Shown here: positions 12,701 through 24,400 of the stretch, in pieces
Layout of the letters: each line of letters opens with the position of its first letter
Position numbering within the stretch: the stretch's first letter is position 1
NCBI GenBank assembly: GCA_033439295.1
Contig: JAVTLE010000016.1
Span: 682,001 to 746,000, forward strand
Length of the DNA stretch: 64,000 nt
From: Deuterostichococcus epilithicus
Lineage: Eukaryota; Chlorophyta; Trebouxiophyceae; Prasiolales; Stichococcaceae
Direction of reading: 5' to 3'
Made by a program: the position numbers and the translations under genes
Notes under the pieces: model-generated
The model's input: the letters and a program-made list of their open reading frames with translations, nothing else
What the model was told of the DNA's origin: nothing
Databases searched by the model: none

Positions 12701-13356
12701 TTGGTACTGTGCAGTGGTAAAAGTTGATGTCATCAAGTCGTGCACTTGCGGTATGCCCACGGGCTTGGCTGCTTGTTTCCATGTCACAGCATGGCAGGGC
12801 CTCAAATGACCGTTGCACTCTTCGTGTGTCATTTGCACTTATGACGAGGTTCATGGCAGAGGCACATGCCATCGTACATGTGTGCATAGTCTTGCCTGAG
12901 GTTACCCAGGTCCAGGCTCGTCAGATGGCACATGCTTTGCAGCAGCTGCTGCAGGGCCGCCGCCGACATCTGCCCAGACTCGGCCGCATGGCCCAGGTTC
13001 ACCGCCCGTACCTGCGGGTACGCTGCCGCCGGCCCTGCTGTCTGCAGGGTCGCTGGCTGCAGCAGTCCGCGCCAGCAGCTTGATACGATGGTGCGGAATC
13101 GGCTGCAGACCAGGCGCAGCGACGCCATGACCATCGGGTCCGAACGAGCCTCCCTGGGAATGATGCGACAGATAGTTGATTGTGAATGCTCTTCGAGTTC
13201 AGTCTCCAGCAGCAGGGCTCCCGATGCTGGCAGCAGTATGGGCATCCACTGCGGCCCTCACCTGATGACCGGCTGCAGGATGAGCTCCTGAACATCGGCC
13301 GGCAGCAGCGTCAAACAAGCCGAGGCAGCAGTGTCTGGTCTGCTTGCAGTCGGCAT
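9741..13356 (-). CDS. F-box/leucine-rich-repeat protein
   Basis: Probable substrate-receptor subunit of an SCF ubiquitin ligase, or a related LRR protein. Exon 1 (13356-13262, starts MPTASRPD) and exon 2 (from 13153 to about 12906) join in phase into an F-box-like helix pair: LLPADVQELILQPVIR, then DPMVMASLRLVCSRFRTIV. LRR exons follow near 12.84-12.53, 12.49-12.20, 11.95-11.67, 11.58-11.45, 11.25-11.08, 10.87-10.63, 10.35-10.08 and 9.99-9.74 kb. Typical repeats are LRVLSLGRNMLALEAMQAVG, LTRLQLDSSDVADAGLQEVA and LRELHLRID. The frame ends at 9741. Exact junctions of the middle exons were not all derived. The partner and substrate cannot be inferred. Confidence 0.72.
10420..10690 (-). repeat. 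Tandem copy of an LRR exon end with its splice donor
   Basis: The end of one LRR exon (VSYEYGEAETPAHAP, then GTGAGC, donor next to 10629) is repeated about 132 bp further along the minus strand with the donor near 10497 (GTGGGC). Flanking intron bases are copied too. A weaker third match may exist near 10400. The copy has diverged but keeps a GT after the same CACCG. Confidence 0.65.
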
Positions 13357-13556
13357 CGTCGAAGAGGGAAGCTGCCTTTGTCCTAGGAAAATGCTGAGCA
13401 CAGGACGGCAGAGACGACCTGCCGACTCAGGTTTTCACGGCGGTCAGGTGCCAGCAACCGCAGCCGAAGAAGCGAAACGTTTATACACTCATGCAAGATA
13501 CAAGACGATACGTGGCACAGCCGGCGAATGCTTCATGTATGATATATGAGCCCACA

Positions 13557-14835
13557 TGATGATCTGGGATGTGTCGGGCTTGCCTCGTCACACCTCGGGC
13601 CTGCCTCGTCACTCGAGTTCTAGTCACTTTCCAACGGCAGTCCAATGATGAGGCGTCTAAGCAGCTCTCAGCGCCACTCGTCAAGCTGAAACATCGGCGC
13701 TCCTGTGCAGATCCCAGGTGGCGATGATGTCGCCAAGATTACCGAGCACACGCAACCAAAGGTCTTCCTAAACACCACCTGTTAACGTCAGTGCCTGCCG
13801 ACCGCGACCAGCCACCGCGGCGACACTGCCTGCTGTCACGGTCACCGCCAGCACGCTAGCGGTGACAGCTGGTCTCCGGCACCTCCACTACCATTGGCCC
13901 TTCCTACACAAGCTGCCGGTGAGCCCATGTGTTCCCACAGAGCCTGCGGCCGCCGCATTGACACCATCTCCGCTGCCTGCTGGTGCCCCTGCTGAGCTGA
14001 CGGCAACCAATGCTAGTTTAGCAGCCAGGCGCTCAGCGCCCGGCTCGGTGCCGCTTGGGCATAATCGCGCCGTTGCTAGGGCCTGCATCAAGGCAACAGC
14101 AGCGCATGCGCTGGTTCGGTCGGTACTGAAAGCGCAGCAGCCATTTGTTCACATTGCTTGCAGCGCCGAGGCATGCACGCGAGGCATGCCATGGATCAAG
14201 GCGCCAGCGGCGGCCAGCACGGCGGCGCATTCCTCTGCGGCGACAGCGTTGTCCGATTGCCCTGCTAGTGCGGCGATGCCGACCCCTGCATCGTCACATG
14301 CTGCGCCGGTGGCATTTACCGCATCGCTGCCGCCCGCGAGTCTCGCCAGCAGCGCAAAAGCAACGGCGGCATCAGGCGGTTCGCTAGCCGGAAGGGATAA
14401 CATCATTGCGAGGGCGCACAATGCCTTGTCGTTGCCACCGGACAGCAGCACCGCGGTCTTGCTGCCGGGCGAAGCGGCCGTGGCAGCGGCCGCAACCGAG
14501 AGTCCAGCCAGGCCGCCGCAAGGGCGTTGACATCCGACTGGTGCGAGCCTGGCAGCGCCAGCAGCGCCGCTAGCCGCACCGGCAGCGGCAATCTGGCGCT
14601 TTGCTACTACAACGCCCGCTGATGTCTCTGCAACTGCGGTGGTGGAGGCGGCCGCTGTTAGCGCAACTCTTGCCGCCGCTACCGTCGGCGCGGTGGCGAC
14701 GGGGCTGCCCTACACGGCAATGCTGTTCTTAATGGCGCTGCTGAATAGCAAGTGCCGCATGGGCCTGTCGAGGCGGTTGGCAAGCCAAGCCAGGTGCGCG
14801 AGCGAACTAAATGACAGGTGCAATGTGGTGAACTA
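13557..14835 (-). pseudogene. Decayed segmental copy of the last WDR6 exon
   Basis: This 1.28-kb segment matches 16465-17772 in the same orientation, including some bases past the WDR6 stop. Corresponding peptides are visible, for example LLSGGNDKALCALAMMLSLP against [20 protein letters not shown] in the intact exon. The copy is broken by frameshifts and stops and has no upstream WD40 exons. It is a dead duplicate about 2.9 kb from its source. Confidence 0.85.
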
Positions 14836-14876
14836 GGTTGATGCAGGTGCATGATGGCTAAGAGCGGTATGGCGCG

Positions 14877-14966
14877 GCGCCAACCTTCGTCGCTGACCGC
14901 AAGCTGGACGGCGATGTGGAGACGCTGCTGCTGTCGCACAAGGCCTATGAAGTCCAGTTTACGACA
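14877..14966 (+). other. Orphan exon-like open stretch
   Basis: A plus-strand frame reads APTFVADRKLDGDVETLLLS and continues about ten residues. Its composition looks coding, but no start, family or joined exon could be shown. It lies just before the left arm of the inverted repeat and may be a remnant of the same gene. Confidence 0.25.
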
Positions 14967-15096
14967 ACAATCTTGCTCATGCTTGGCCGTGCATGTCACA
15001 TACCAGCATGGGGCACACCCGCTTTGTTTGAGGTTTGAAGCTTGGTGGCAACCTCTGATTGTGATTATTAATTGCTGTGCAAGTCCGAGACAAGGC

Positions 15097-15588
15097 TGCT
15101 GCTGACGCGAATTCAAAGTCTTGGCCGAAGCCTTCGGCCCGAAGGCGGCTGCGAATCCAATGTGCAAGGGGCACGATGCCCAAGTTCTTCTGGCACGGCA
15201 ACTATAAGACGCACACCAAGGACAGCGGCAGCCGCTGCGAGGGCAAAATGCTGGGCTCCTTATGACTCGACGAGTTGCGCTGGCCGAGGGCGCCGGTGTT
15301 CCATGCGCAGCCGGTCTCCTCTGAGCAGGTGCGCTTGAGCCCCTTGTCATCCCTCCTCACCCCCTGTCTATTCTCCTCGCTGTCTGGGTGATCCCGCACC
15401 TGTGGCTTGCATGGTCTGCGCATGTGCGTGCTGTCTGCCACCAGCGTTCTAGCCGCATTCGTCGGTCCCAAGGCCAGATGCGCACACCCGCGGCTCCCAT
15501 ATGGTCTCCCCTTTCGCCATGCTGCAGTCCCGTTACGGCACACTGAGCGTCACCCTCGACAGCAAGATCCCGAACTTAAGCCTATTTG
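15097..15588 (+). pseudogene. Left-arm copy of an unidentified two-exon gene fragment, decayed
   Basis: The plus strand carries a first exon-like piece (ADANSKSWPK, KFFWHGNYKTHTKDSGSRCE) ending at a GTGCGC donor after 15328. It contains an internal stop after GKMLGSL. A second piece starts at 15528 (SRYGTLSVTLDSKIPN). It parallels the right arm but is broken. Confidence 0.6.
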
Positions 15589-16065
15589 GTGTAGCCTTGC
15601 GTTCGGGAACTTGCTTTCGGGCGTCACGGACAGCGTCCCGTACTGCGACTGCAGCAAGGCGAGAGGGGAGATCAATTGGGAGACGCAGGCGCACGCAATT
15701 GTGTTCGGAGCCACCTAAAGCGGCTGGAACGCTGATAATGGACAGCAGGCACATGCACGGGCAATGTCAAAGCGAGAGGTGCAGGATCACCCAGACAGCA
15801 AGGAGACCAGGCACGAAATGAGGAGGGTTGACAAGGGACCGTAACGCACCTGCTCCGAGTGCACTGGCTGTGCATGGAACACCGGCGCCTCTGGCCAGTG
15901 CAGCTCGTCTTGGAAGAAGAAGCCCAGCACCTTGGGCTCGCGGCGGCTGCCGCCGTGGTCGGTGCACGTCTTGAAGTAGTCGTAGGTGATGTGTTTGGGC
16001 AGCGCGCCCCCGCGCACTAAATACGCATCCGCCTTCAGCAAGGACCTTGAGTTTGCGTCTGCCAT
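15550..16065 (-). CDS. Right-arm unidentified two-exon gene fragment
   Basis: Exon 1 runs 16065-15850, starting MADANSRSLLKADAYLVRGG and containing YDYFKTCTDHGGSRREPK and HWPEAPVFHAQPVHSEQ. It joins in phase 0 to an exon starting at 15648 (SQYGTLSVTPESKFPNARLH), which reaches a stop after crossing the palindrome centre. I do not recognise the family. The exon is probably truncated at the centre, so the last residues are likely not native. Whether it is expressed is unknown. Confidence 0.35.
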
Positions 16066-16664
16066 TGGCAGGTGTATGAAGGTTGTACACAAGATGATGA
16101 GGAAACCTATGCACGCACCAATGGCGTGGCTGAAGTCGCAATATTAAACCGGGCTGCAACGGGGCCACGCCAACGCTTTCGGTGCTGTAGTTGTCGGGAT
16201 AGACGGGTGCATCGTTGCGGGGGCATACACATGCAGGCGACACTGTGAAAGTAAGCTGAAAAGGAAAATCCAACACTGAAGGCGCCGGAGTAGACGTAAC
16301 GCAACAGTGTATCATCCCATCCATGTACTAGCACCATATGAAGATGAGTTGAAGTCGTTGCGCCTCGGGCCGATGGGGCCCTCGATGAACCCCGGATGGA
16401 CAGATAATGTGCAACCAGAATTTAAGATATTGCAGCCGCAAGGCAAGTGCTTGATGCATGAGCCAGATGATGATCTGCAATGCTTAGCCATCATGTCTCG
16501 TGCCTGCCTCGTCATGCATGTTGACTTCCGGTGCAATTCAAATGAGACATCTAAGCGGCTCTCAGCAAAGCTCGTCAAGTTGACACATTGGCGCTCCGGT
16601 GACTTGAAAAGTGGCGATGACATCGCAAAGACCGCTGAACCAACAGCCATGTTTTATCCTCTTT

Positions 16665-18412
16665 TCAATCCCGAGCTCTTCCCGTGAACGTCAGCACCTG
16701 CATGCCGCGACCAGCCACCGCAACGACACACCCGCCGCCTGCTGTCGCGGTCACTGCCAACGAGCTGGGCTCCAGCACCTGCGTGACCGCTGCCCCCTCC
16801 CGCACAAGCCGCAAGCCGCGGAGCCCATTTGTACCCACAGGGCCTGCGGCAGCGCTAACACCATTCCCGCTGCCTGCCGCTGCCCCTGCAGCGCTGATGC
16901 CGCCCGATGCTACTTCAGCTGCCATGCGCTCTGCGCCCAGCTCGGCGCCGCTAGGCACATCCGCGTCGTCACCAGGGCCTGCATCAACGCGCCAGCAGCG
17001 CACGCGCTGATCCAGGCCGGTGCTGAAGACGCGGCGGCCGTTTGTCCACACCGCCCGCAGCGCCGAGGCGTGCGCATTGGGGACATGAACCAAGGCGCCA
17101 GCAGCGGCCGGCACGGCGGCGCATTCCGCTGCGGCGGCGGCGCTGTCTGATGCCCCGGCTAGTACGGCGACGCCGGCCCCTGCATTGTCACAGGCCGAAC
17201 CGGCGGCAGGCGCCGCGTCGGTGCCGCCGGCGGTGCTTGCCGCCGGCGCGGCATCAGCGGCGGCGCCGGGCAGCTCGCCAGCCGGGAGGGAAAGTGTGAT
17301 TGCAAGGGCCCGCAGCGCCTGGTCGTCGCCGCCGGACAGCAGCACCGCAGTCCTGCTGCCAGGCGTAGAGGCCATGGCAGAGGCCATGACAGCAGCTGCA
17401 GCCGGGGTGCCACCTGCCACCGGCAGTTCCCCGGAGTCCAGCCAGGCCGCCGACAGGGCATTGACGCCCGACTGGTGCGAGCCCGGCAGCACAAGCAGCG
17501 GCGTCAGCCGCACCGGCGGCGGCGGTAGCGACACTGTCTGCTGCAACGCTTGCGCCGCAGCTGCGGCCTCCTCAGCGGCGGCGGTGGGCGGTGGGGCTGC
17601 GGCTGTCGCGCCACCACTGTGAACCAACTGCACCGCGGGCGTCGCGTCCCAGACAGCGATGCCGCCGTCGGTGGCGCCGCTGAACAGCAGGTGGCGCATT
17701 GACCCGCCGGGGCGGTCGGCAGGCCAGGTCAGGTGCGCGAGCGAGATGACGGGTGCGGCGTGGTGCACCAGTTCCGCCACAGGGCGCCAGCTGTGCTGTG
17801 CCGCCTGCGGCAAGGTGAGAAGAGCGTCACCGCCAAATTACAGCAGATGGGGAGTCGTAGGTAGGCTCAGCCGCGATTGCCGTGGGTGTGGCCACGGCAG
17901 CAGCAGTACCTGCTGCTGCTACCTCAGCAGCTGTTGCCAGGCTGCCGAGACAGCCGCGGCCATGGACGCGGCGGCGACGGCGGCAGAAGCTGGCAGAGGC
18001 GCTGCTGGAGATCGCGGCAGCGGAAGCGGCAGCAGCTGCAGCCCCAGCTGCAACTGCTTCTGCCGAGACAGATGCAGCCATAGCCACGGCGGCGGCGTCA
18101 GTCGCCAGCAGAGGTGCTGCCCGTGAGGCCAGCCGCGTCAGCAGTTGGTGGGCTGCGCAACTGCTGCGGCTGTGGAGGGCGCAGCAGCGGAGGCGGCTGC
18201 GGCTGTGGCAGCAGCCGCCAGACCAGCAGCTCTGGCGGTAGCACCGGGCAGCATCAGCAACCGGCGAGAGCAGCAGCAGATATGATCGTGACGGGCCCGA
18301 GCGCTAGCGACCGGCAGAAACACCCTTATGATCAAGGACGCCCTGGCGGAAACGGCCAAAAAATTTTGGAACCATTTCTCGATATTGTGCGTGTCATCCT
18401 TGCGCAGGGGCC

Positions 18413-18444
<32 letters not shown>

Positions 18445-21400
18445 TCAGGTGTTCCGAAGAACAAACAAATAGAGGGATATAGAATATATATCCTCTGGCA
18501 AAAATCTGAAATCCGAGTTATGGGTTTGGCCTTGCGTCGCGCCTTGCCCGCGCCGGTCGACTGCTCTGCCGGCACAGCAGCAGCGCCTGCTGCCGGGGCA
18601 GCAACGAAAATCAATGCCGTGTAAGCATCAGCAGCTACCCGGCCAGCAGCAGCAGCAAGTGCTAACTTAGCCGCACAGGTAACATCAGCAGGTGAGGAAG
18701 CAAGTCCTGCTGCCCAGCAGCAGACAGCAGGGCTGCAGGCGCAACGGTAGTTGCCAGGCCAGTGCAGCAGCAGCAGCAGCAGCAGCAGCAGCTGCAGCTG
18801 CTGCTATGGCGGCAGCAGCAGCTGGTACAGCGACCGCAGCAACAGCTGCCTGCCGCAGCGGCGCCGGAGCAGCCGCAGCAACTGCTGCTGCCCGGCAGCA
18901 GCCGTGAACCGCTCAGCAGGCACCACGGCTGCAGTAGCAGCAATAGCTGCTGGGGTAGCAGCCTCAGCAGCAGCAGCTTCTGGGGCAGCAGCCTCAGCAA
19001 CAGCTGCCTGCGGCAGCAGCGCCGGAGCAGCCGCAGCAACGGCTGTCGAAGCGGCGGCAGTGGCTTGATCGCAGTCCCCTATTAGATTTGATCGCTATCC
19101 CCTGAAGGAAGTGGTCATGCTTCGCTGATGTTCACGTGTCATGTCGCCAAGAGCAACGCCACCAACCTGCAGGTGCAGCAGCTTGACGGAGGCGTCGGAG
19201 CCGGCCGTCGCAACAAAGGCTTCCACAGCGCCATCGGCGCCCGCCACAGCGCCAAAGGCTACCGCCGCCATCGTGCGGTGGTCGCTGACTGGCGCATTCA
19301 TGCCCTGCGGAAGTTGTAAAAGGCAAACAGATGAGGCGCAAGGCACCTGCTGCTCGTCTTTGGGAGTGAGGACGGCCTCAGCACTGTCAACAGCCGCAGG
19401 TGCCTTGGAAGAATGCAGTGCCGCACGCATTTCGTAACGGGACGCCATGCGAGCAGCCAAACAGTGGCAGGGACAGGCATCCGGCAAGGCGCAACTTCTT
19501 GTGCGCCACGCCGTTCAAGCACATGAAGCCTGCACTTCACATGGAGGAGGGTTCGCGATGAAGCAGTGACCGAGCGCCACCTGGGGCAATGACTTGCGCC
19601 GCATGCCGCCTGTCGGCGGCGCCCGCGAGCACAGCCACTGGTGCGACGCGCCGGCGTCGCCGCCGGCACCGCCCCGGCGGCCAGCGTCGCCGCCGCCGCC
19701 GGTGCTGCCAGCGCCATTCACGGCGTCACGAGGTTCGCTTCGCACCAGCCATGCAGCCAGCACCTCCTTGGCGCCGGCGCTGACCAGCAGGTGAGCGCCT
19801 GATGCGCAGAGGTGCACAAACCCAGCTTTCACGCCACCTGCTTCATTGTGCACGCTCATGATGCAGGCGGCTTTGGATTTCTGCACTTTGCATGTTGAAA
19901 AACCGCCAGAGCGCAACACAAGCGGCAGTAGCGCAGGCACAGGCTTTCACTAAAGCAGGGTCGTCTACATGCACAAGGGGTCCAAACCACCTGGCTGCAA
20001 GCACAGGCGTGCACACAAGGAACCGCTGACGACAGCGCATATCAGGCTCAGTTTGGACGAGTCTTCAGCAAGCTTCCAACCCATCGCAGAAACGGAGACT
20101 TACCATGGCTGCCAGCCACGGGCGTGGTGGATATTGCCTTGACAGCGGTGCCCAGGGCATGCTCCCCCATCTTCACGGACGAGGTGAGCGCCTGCAGCGA
20201 CGCGGCTGCGTCATAGCGCGCACGGAACAGCGCGCCGCTCTCGCCGCCCGTTACGATGCTCCCTGCAGCTGCCCAGACACGCGGGTGGCTGTCAGTTGCG
20301 AGGGTTCACAGGCTGTCATTTGGGTGATGGGACGCAGTGGGCCGTATTGATGCCACCCAGTGCCCTGAACCCAGAACGGCAACTCGTGCAGCAGGCGCCG
20401 CAAGCTGTGCCGCCAGAAATGCTATCCTGCCAGACCCATACCCGATGTGGTGCTGCGCCTGCTCACAAGGAGCAGGCGCCTTTCACAGACGGTTCTCTTC
20501 CATTTCTTAAAAGCAAGGGCAAGTGCCTTCCCAGACCAGGCACAAGGCTGCGGCAGGCTGCTGTGTCTGGAGCTGCAACGGCGGCAGCAGCTGCTACTGC
20601 ACGGGATGGCACCTGTGGCGGCTCCGCCGGGGCCGCTGCCGTCCGCCAGCGCCGCCACGGCGTTAACCTCTTGGCCGTGGTGCACCATGTGCAGCGCCCG
20701 CGGCACGGCCGCCGGCCCGGCCGCCTTCCTGCAACAGGCGGCGAGCGCAGCCGCATCAGCAGGAGGCCGGACCACAACTCTGTCCCCATAGGACCAACCA
20801 AACGGTAGCGAACCGACGCGTCGCCTCCAAAGCCTACTGGGCGCAGGTGCAGCCCGGCATGAGGCAAGGCGGGTCATTCGCTCGTTGGCAGCAAAGTGCG
20901 CTTGCGCCGGTGGATAGGGCTCTGCTTCCGCCACCTACGGCACCTGTTTCTGACAGCTTCTCATACGAGTTTGAGCTATCCAAACAGGTGAGTGGTTTCC
21001 CAGGGACAAAATAAGTGTGCACCTGTGGACGTGCAGGCGGTCGCCCTTGTGGAAGACAAACGTGTAGTCGGCCGCGGACGCCAGGCGCAGCGCGAAGGGC
21101 CGGTGCAGGCCGCCGCAGGCAAAGCGCGCAAGCTCGCAGCCCGCCGTCAGGCTGGCGATCACAAAGTCCGCCGACTGCGCAGGCGCCACACAAACCCACA
21201 AGTCCACACAGCTGAAGATAGATGTCAGCCAGACGCTCCTGGCCCTAGGGCCGAGAACGAGCTGCGGTGCTGGTGCAGCACCTCACAACCTCAGGACGAC
21301 GTCCCTGGAGCCTGCGGCTTGCGCTCGAGGAGTTCTTGCACTGGACACATATCTTTCCATGCGGCGTCTACTGGGACCCTTCGAGAAAGGTACTCCGAAC

Positions 21401-24400
21401 TACACGCCGATCATTCCTGGTCTCGAGAGAGAACAACCCACCTGCCAGCCGGCCACCAGGCGCTCAGTGCCGCCGCCCGGCAGCGGCAGCTCCGCGTCGT
21501 GCGTCGCGGCGGTGATGCCAGGCGGCCGCTCCGCGTGACTGGCCACCAGGCCCTGCTCGTGCGGCCGCAGCCGCGGTAGCCGGTCGGGCTGCGCGACGTT
21601 CCTGCCAGCGTCCGGCTGCCGCTCTGGCCGCTCCTGGTGAGATGGCGACGACCGGCAAGCGTCTGATTGCCGCGGCGCCGCCATGTCCTGGCAGCTCTGC
21701 GGCGGCCCTGCCGGTGGGACATCTGCCCGCTGCTGGGGCGGCTGCCGACGCCGCCAGTACTGCTGGATGCTACCGTCGCGGCCGCCGCTGGTTACACCGC
21801 CGCCTGAAAGCCCGCCCAGGGTTACTCGGTGACTCAGTCGGACGCTCGCTGAAGCAGCATCAGCAAGAGGAGAGCCTGACCTTCAACTCAAAGCAGCTTG
21901 TCGCTGGATCGGCACGCAGCCAATCAGCGAACTGAGGCGTGATGCATCTGCGCTTGGTATCGTGCCACGATGCGAGTGGTCAATAGCACCCTGCTTCGAA
22001 TGGGTTGCCGGCTTCACCTGTGTGGATGGCGCACGAGCTGACAGGCGTGGCAGAGTGGACGTGGTCGAATGACGCGATGCATTGCAGCTGCCGCACGCTG
22101 CATCCATCGTCTGCGTGACAGACGACACTCGGTTGCTCCACACGAGCAGCTGTGGAACCAAAAAAGGTAGCGGCGCAGGCTGCTGCGCTCCTGGCGCGGG
22201 CAGCAACTCTCCATGTCCTCCACCCTTGTTTAGGTTCGAAACGCCTGCGTGTGACTGCACTGCGGCGCACCGGTGGCCGCTGTCAGGAGGTGCAGCGGCA
22301 GCGCGAATGCAAACACGTCGCCCTGGTTGTTGCCGCACAGGATCAGGCCGTCGGCAGCGGGCGAGGCCGCAAGGGAGATGATGCGGGCATCGCGCCGCCG
22401 GACCGGCGACCGTGCCTCTGCCACCAGCCGCGGCTGCTGGCCCTCTCTGCCTGTTGTAAGAGCATGGTGCAGTGCGAATTTTGAATGGGGTCAAGGACTG
22501 GGGCAGACAGGACTGGGACAAGCTGTGCAACCCCCTGGCAGGACCTTGAGCATGTCAGACAGGCGGCGCTGCCAGAGCCGCTTCCAAGCTGCTGAAAACC
22601 AAGGGAGGCCGGGAGGCGAGTCGTGCCTGTTGGCGCCGCCCACAGGCGCAGCTCAGCGCCGCCGTCAGCGGTGAAGAAGTGGCTGCTGCTCAGCGCTGGC
22701 GACCAGAAGAGGCCCAAGACGAGCCTGCATGCGAGGCGAGGCAGTCGCGATCAGGGCAGCCCGCTGCAAACCCACCTGGCTGGCAACAATCCTCAGGTCG
22801 TGCCTGCCTGATGTGCAGCTTGCAGCAGCAGCCCGTTGACAGGCAAGCTGAATACACTCCCAAGGCCAGACTCGCGATCATCATATCACATTCTCAAAGA
22901 AGAAGCGATATGACTGGGCAAAGGGACGCACCTACCAGCGTGCGGCTGCCAGCGGCTGACGGCCGCCCGCGGCGACGGCCTCCGTGCCACCGCCATATGG
23001 CAGGCAAAGCCCCTGCTGTCGCTGAACAGCACGTGGTGGATCGCCTCGGCGGCGGGGGCGGAATCTGCTGTGCTGCTGCTGCGCCCGCCCGCCGCCGCGG
23101 GTGCCTGGAAGGCCTCCAGGGCGAGCACTGCTGCCCGCTCGGAGCTAGCATACAGTTCCACATCCCAGTCAGGCTGCTCGCCGCCGCCTGCGGCGGAGGA
23201 TGTAAGCAAATCCGAGTCGGGGGCTGACGGCCTGAAACAGACCTCACGATGAGGCAAGCCGTCAGCAGGGGTTGGCTGTTTGCGCACACAATCGCCGGCG
23301 AACAGGTCAGGCGGACAATGGCCTGCTCGTAGACACAGCGAGGCTTTGTAAACGCTCACTGCATTCCTAGTATGTTTGCGAAGAGCCTGTGAACCTGCAA
23401 GCCCCGTGTCAGACTTCCTTTGCAACGGGCACGAGTTTGGAAACTCAACATGCCTGCCGGGAGGCGGACTCTGTGCACCGCGCCGTGGTTAGTGCCCACG
23501 AAGAGGTGGTCGTCATCAGCGAGGGAGACGCAGCGCAGGTACTCCGACTTGCTGTCCCGCTGCCGCGTGCCTGCACGAGGACCGGTGCCTTCCTGAAGCG
23601 TGCAGCTACTGGAGAGTCAGGACGAGCTGGGAGGTGCCGGAGAAGCCGGCAAGAGCTCGGTTTGCAGCTTGACATCCTGCACCAGAGTCCTGCTGCACAT
23701 GCCGGCCTGCAGGGACCAGGAAACAACTCCAACCCTTCCGCGCAAAGGGTGTGTCTGCCGAAAACCTGCTCACGTCCTGTGCCCTCCGGCGTGTCGGGTG
23801 TCAGCGGCAGGTCCGAAAAGGTGAAGCCCTGCCGCCCGGCAGCCGGTCCCGCGCCGCCCCTGCCGCCGTCAGCGCCTCGCGCCGGCCCCGTGCCGCCAGG
23901 CAGCCAGTCCGCCAGCGGCCACAGCTTGATGGAGGCGTCGGCGCCGCCGGAGGCCAGCAGCCCTGCCAACAGGCAGGCGCGCCACACGCCGCGGCCGCCG
24001 TGCCCGTGCAGCTCTGCGAGCTGGGTGCCGTCGTCCAGCCGCCACAGCCTGCAGAGCAGTGGCGGTGTGGCCTCGTGCGTCAGCAAGACACAGGGCGAGG
24101 CTGTGCATCGCCCTTGATCATGTGCGCAGGGGAGAAGTGTGTTGCGGAGCATCATATGCGCAGCAACCTGTGCCGTTGCCGCATGCCAAATGCGGTTCCG
24201 CTGGCTGTGGCGACTTGCCTCTGGCGACGACGAGCGACCATGCGAACTGCGCTAGGAGATTGGTGTCTCAGGCGAACGTCCATGGTGTGGAGAACCGGAC
24301 CTGCGGCGCGCATGCCATTGACAAGGAGGTGCAGTCCTCGGTGCTGCCGCCAAAGACGCTGCTGCGCTTAGTCGCTGGGGTGTAAACCCTCAGTTGTAGA

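Larger units (their letters stand above)
15097..16075. repeat. Imperfect inverted repeat of about 980 bp, two facing truncated gene copies
   Basis: The arms (about 15097-15588 and 15589-16075) are reverse complements at roughly 70-80% by eye. Landmarks mirror around one centre: the donor at 15328 pairs with 15850, and the acceptor-side exon starts 15528 and 15648 pair, both giving a centre near 15588-15589. A transcript of this block could fold into a long imperfect hairpin. Confidence 0.85.
17820..19075. repeat. GCA/CAG-rich low-complexity intron sequence
   Basis: Most of the last WDR6 intron, apart from U6, is degenerate GCA/GCT triplet sequence. The purest tract is (CAG)9-10 at 18764-18792. 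Long open frames here (poly-Ala, poly-Gln, poly-Ser) follow from the repeat and are not called as genes. Confidence 0.75.

Noticed and set aside
13862-14530. 222-codon plus-strand open frame
   Set aside because: It is the opposite strand of the decayed WDR6 exon copy. Its Ala/Pro/Ser composition is a shadow of the GC-rich minus-strand code.
17820-19075. Poly-Ala, poly-Gln and poly-Ser open frames on both strands
   Set aside because: They follow from GCA/CAG repeats in an intron, are open in several frames at once, and surround a U6 gene.
22225-22245. GGTTCGAA resembling a tRNA B box
   Set aside because: No matching A box, acceptor stem or anticodon arm at the right distances. No tRNA gene was found in the window.
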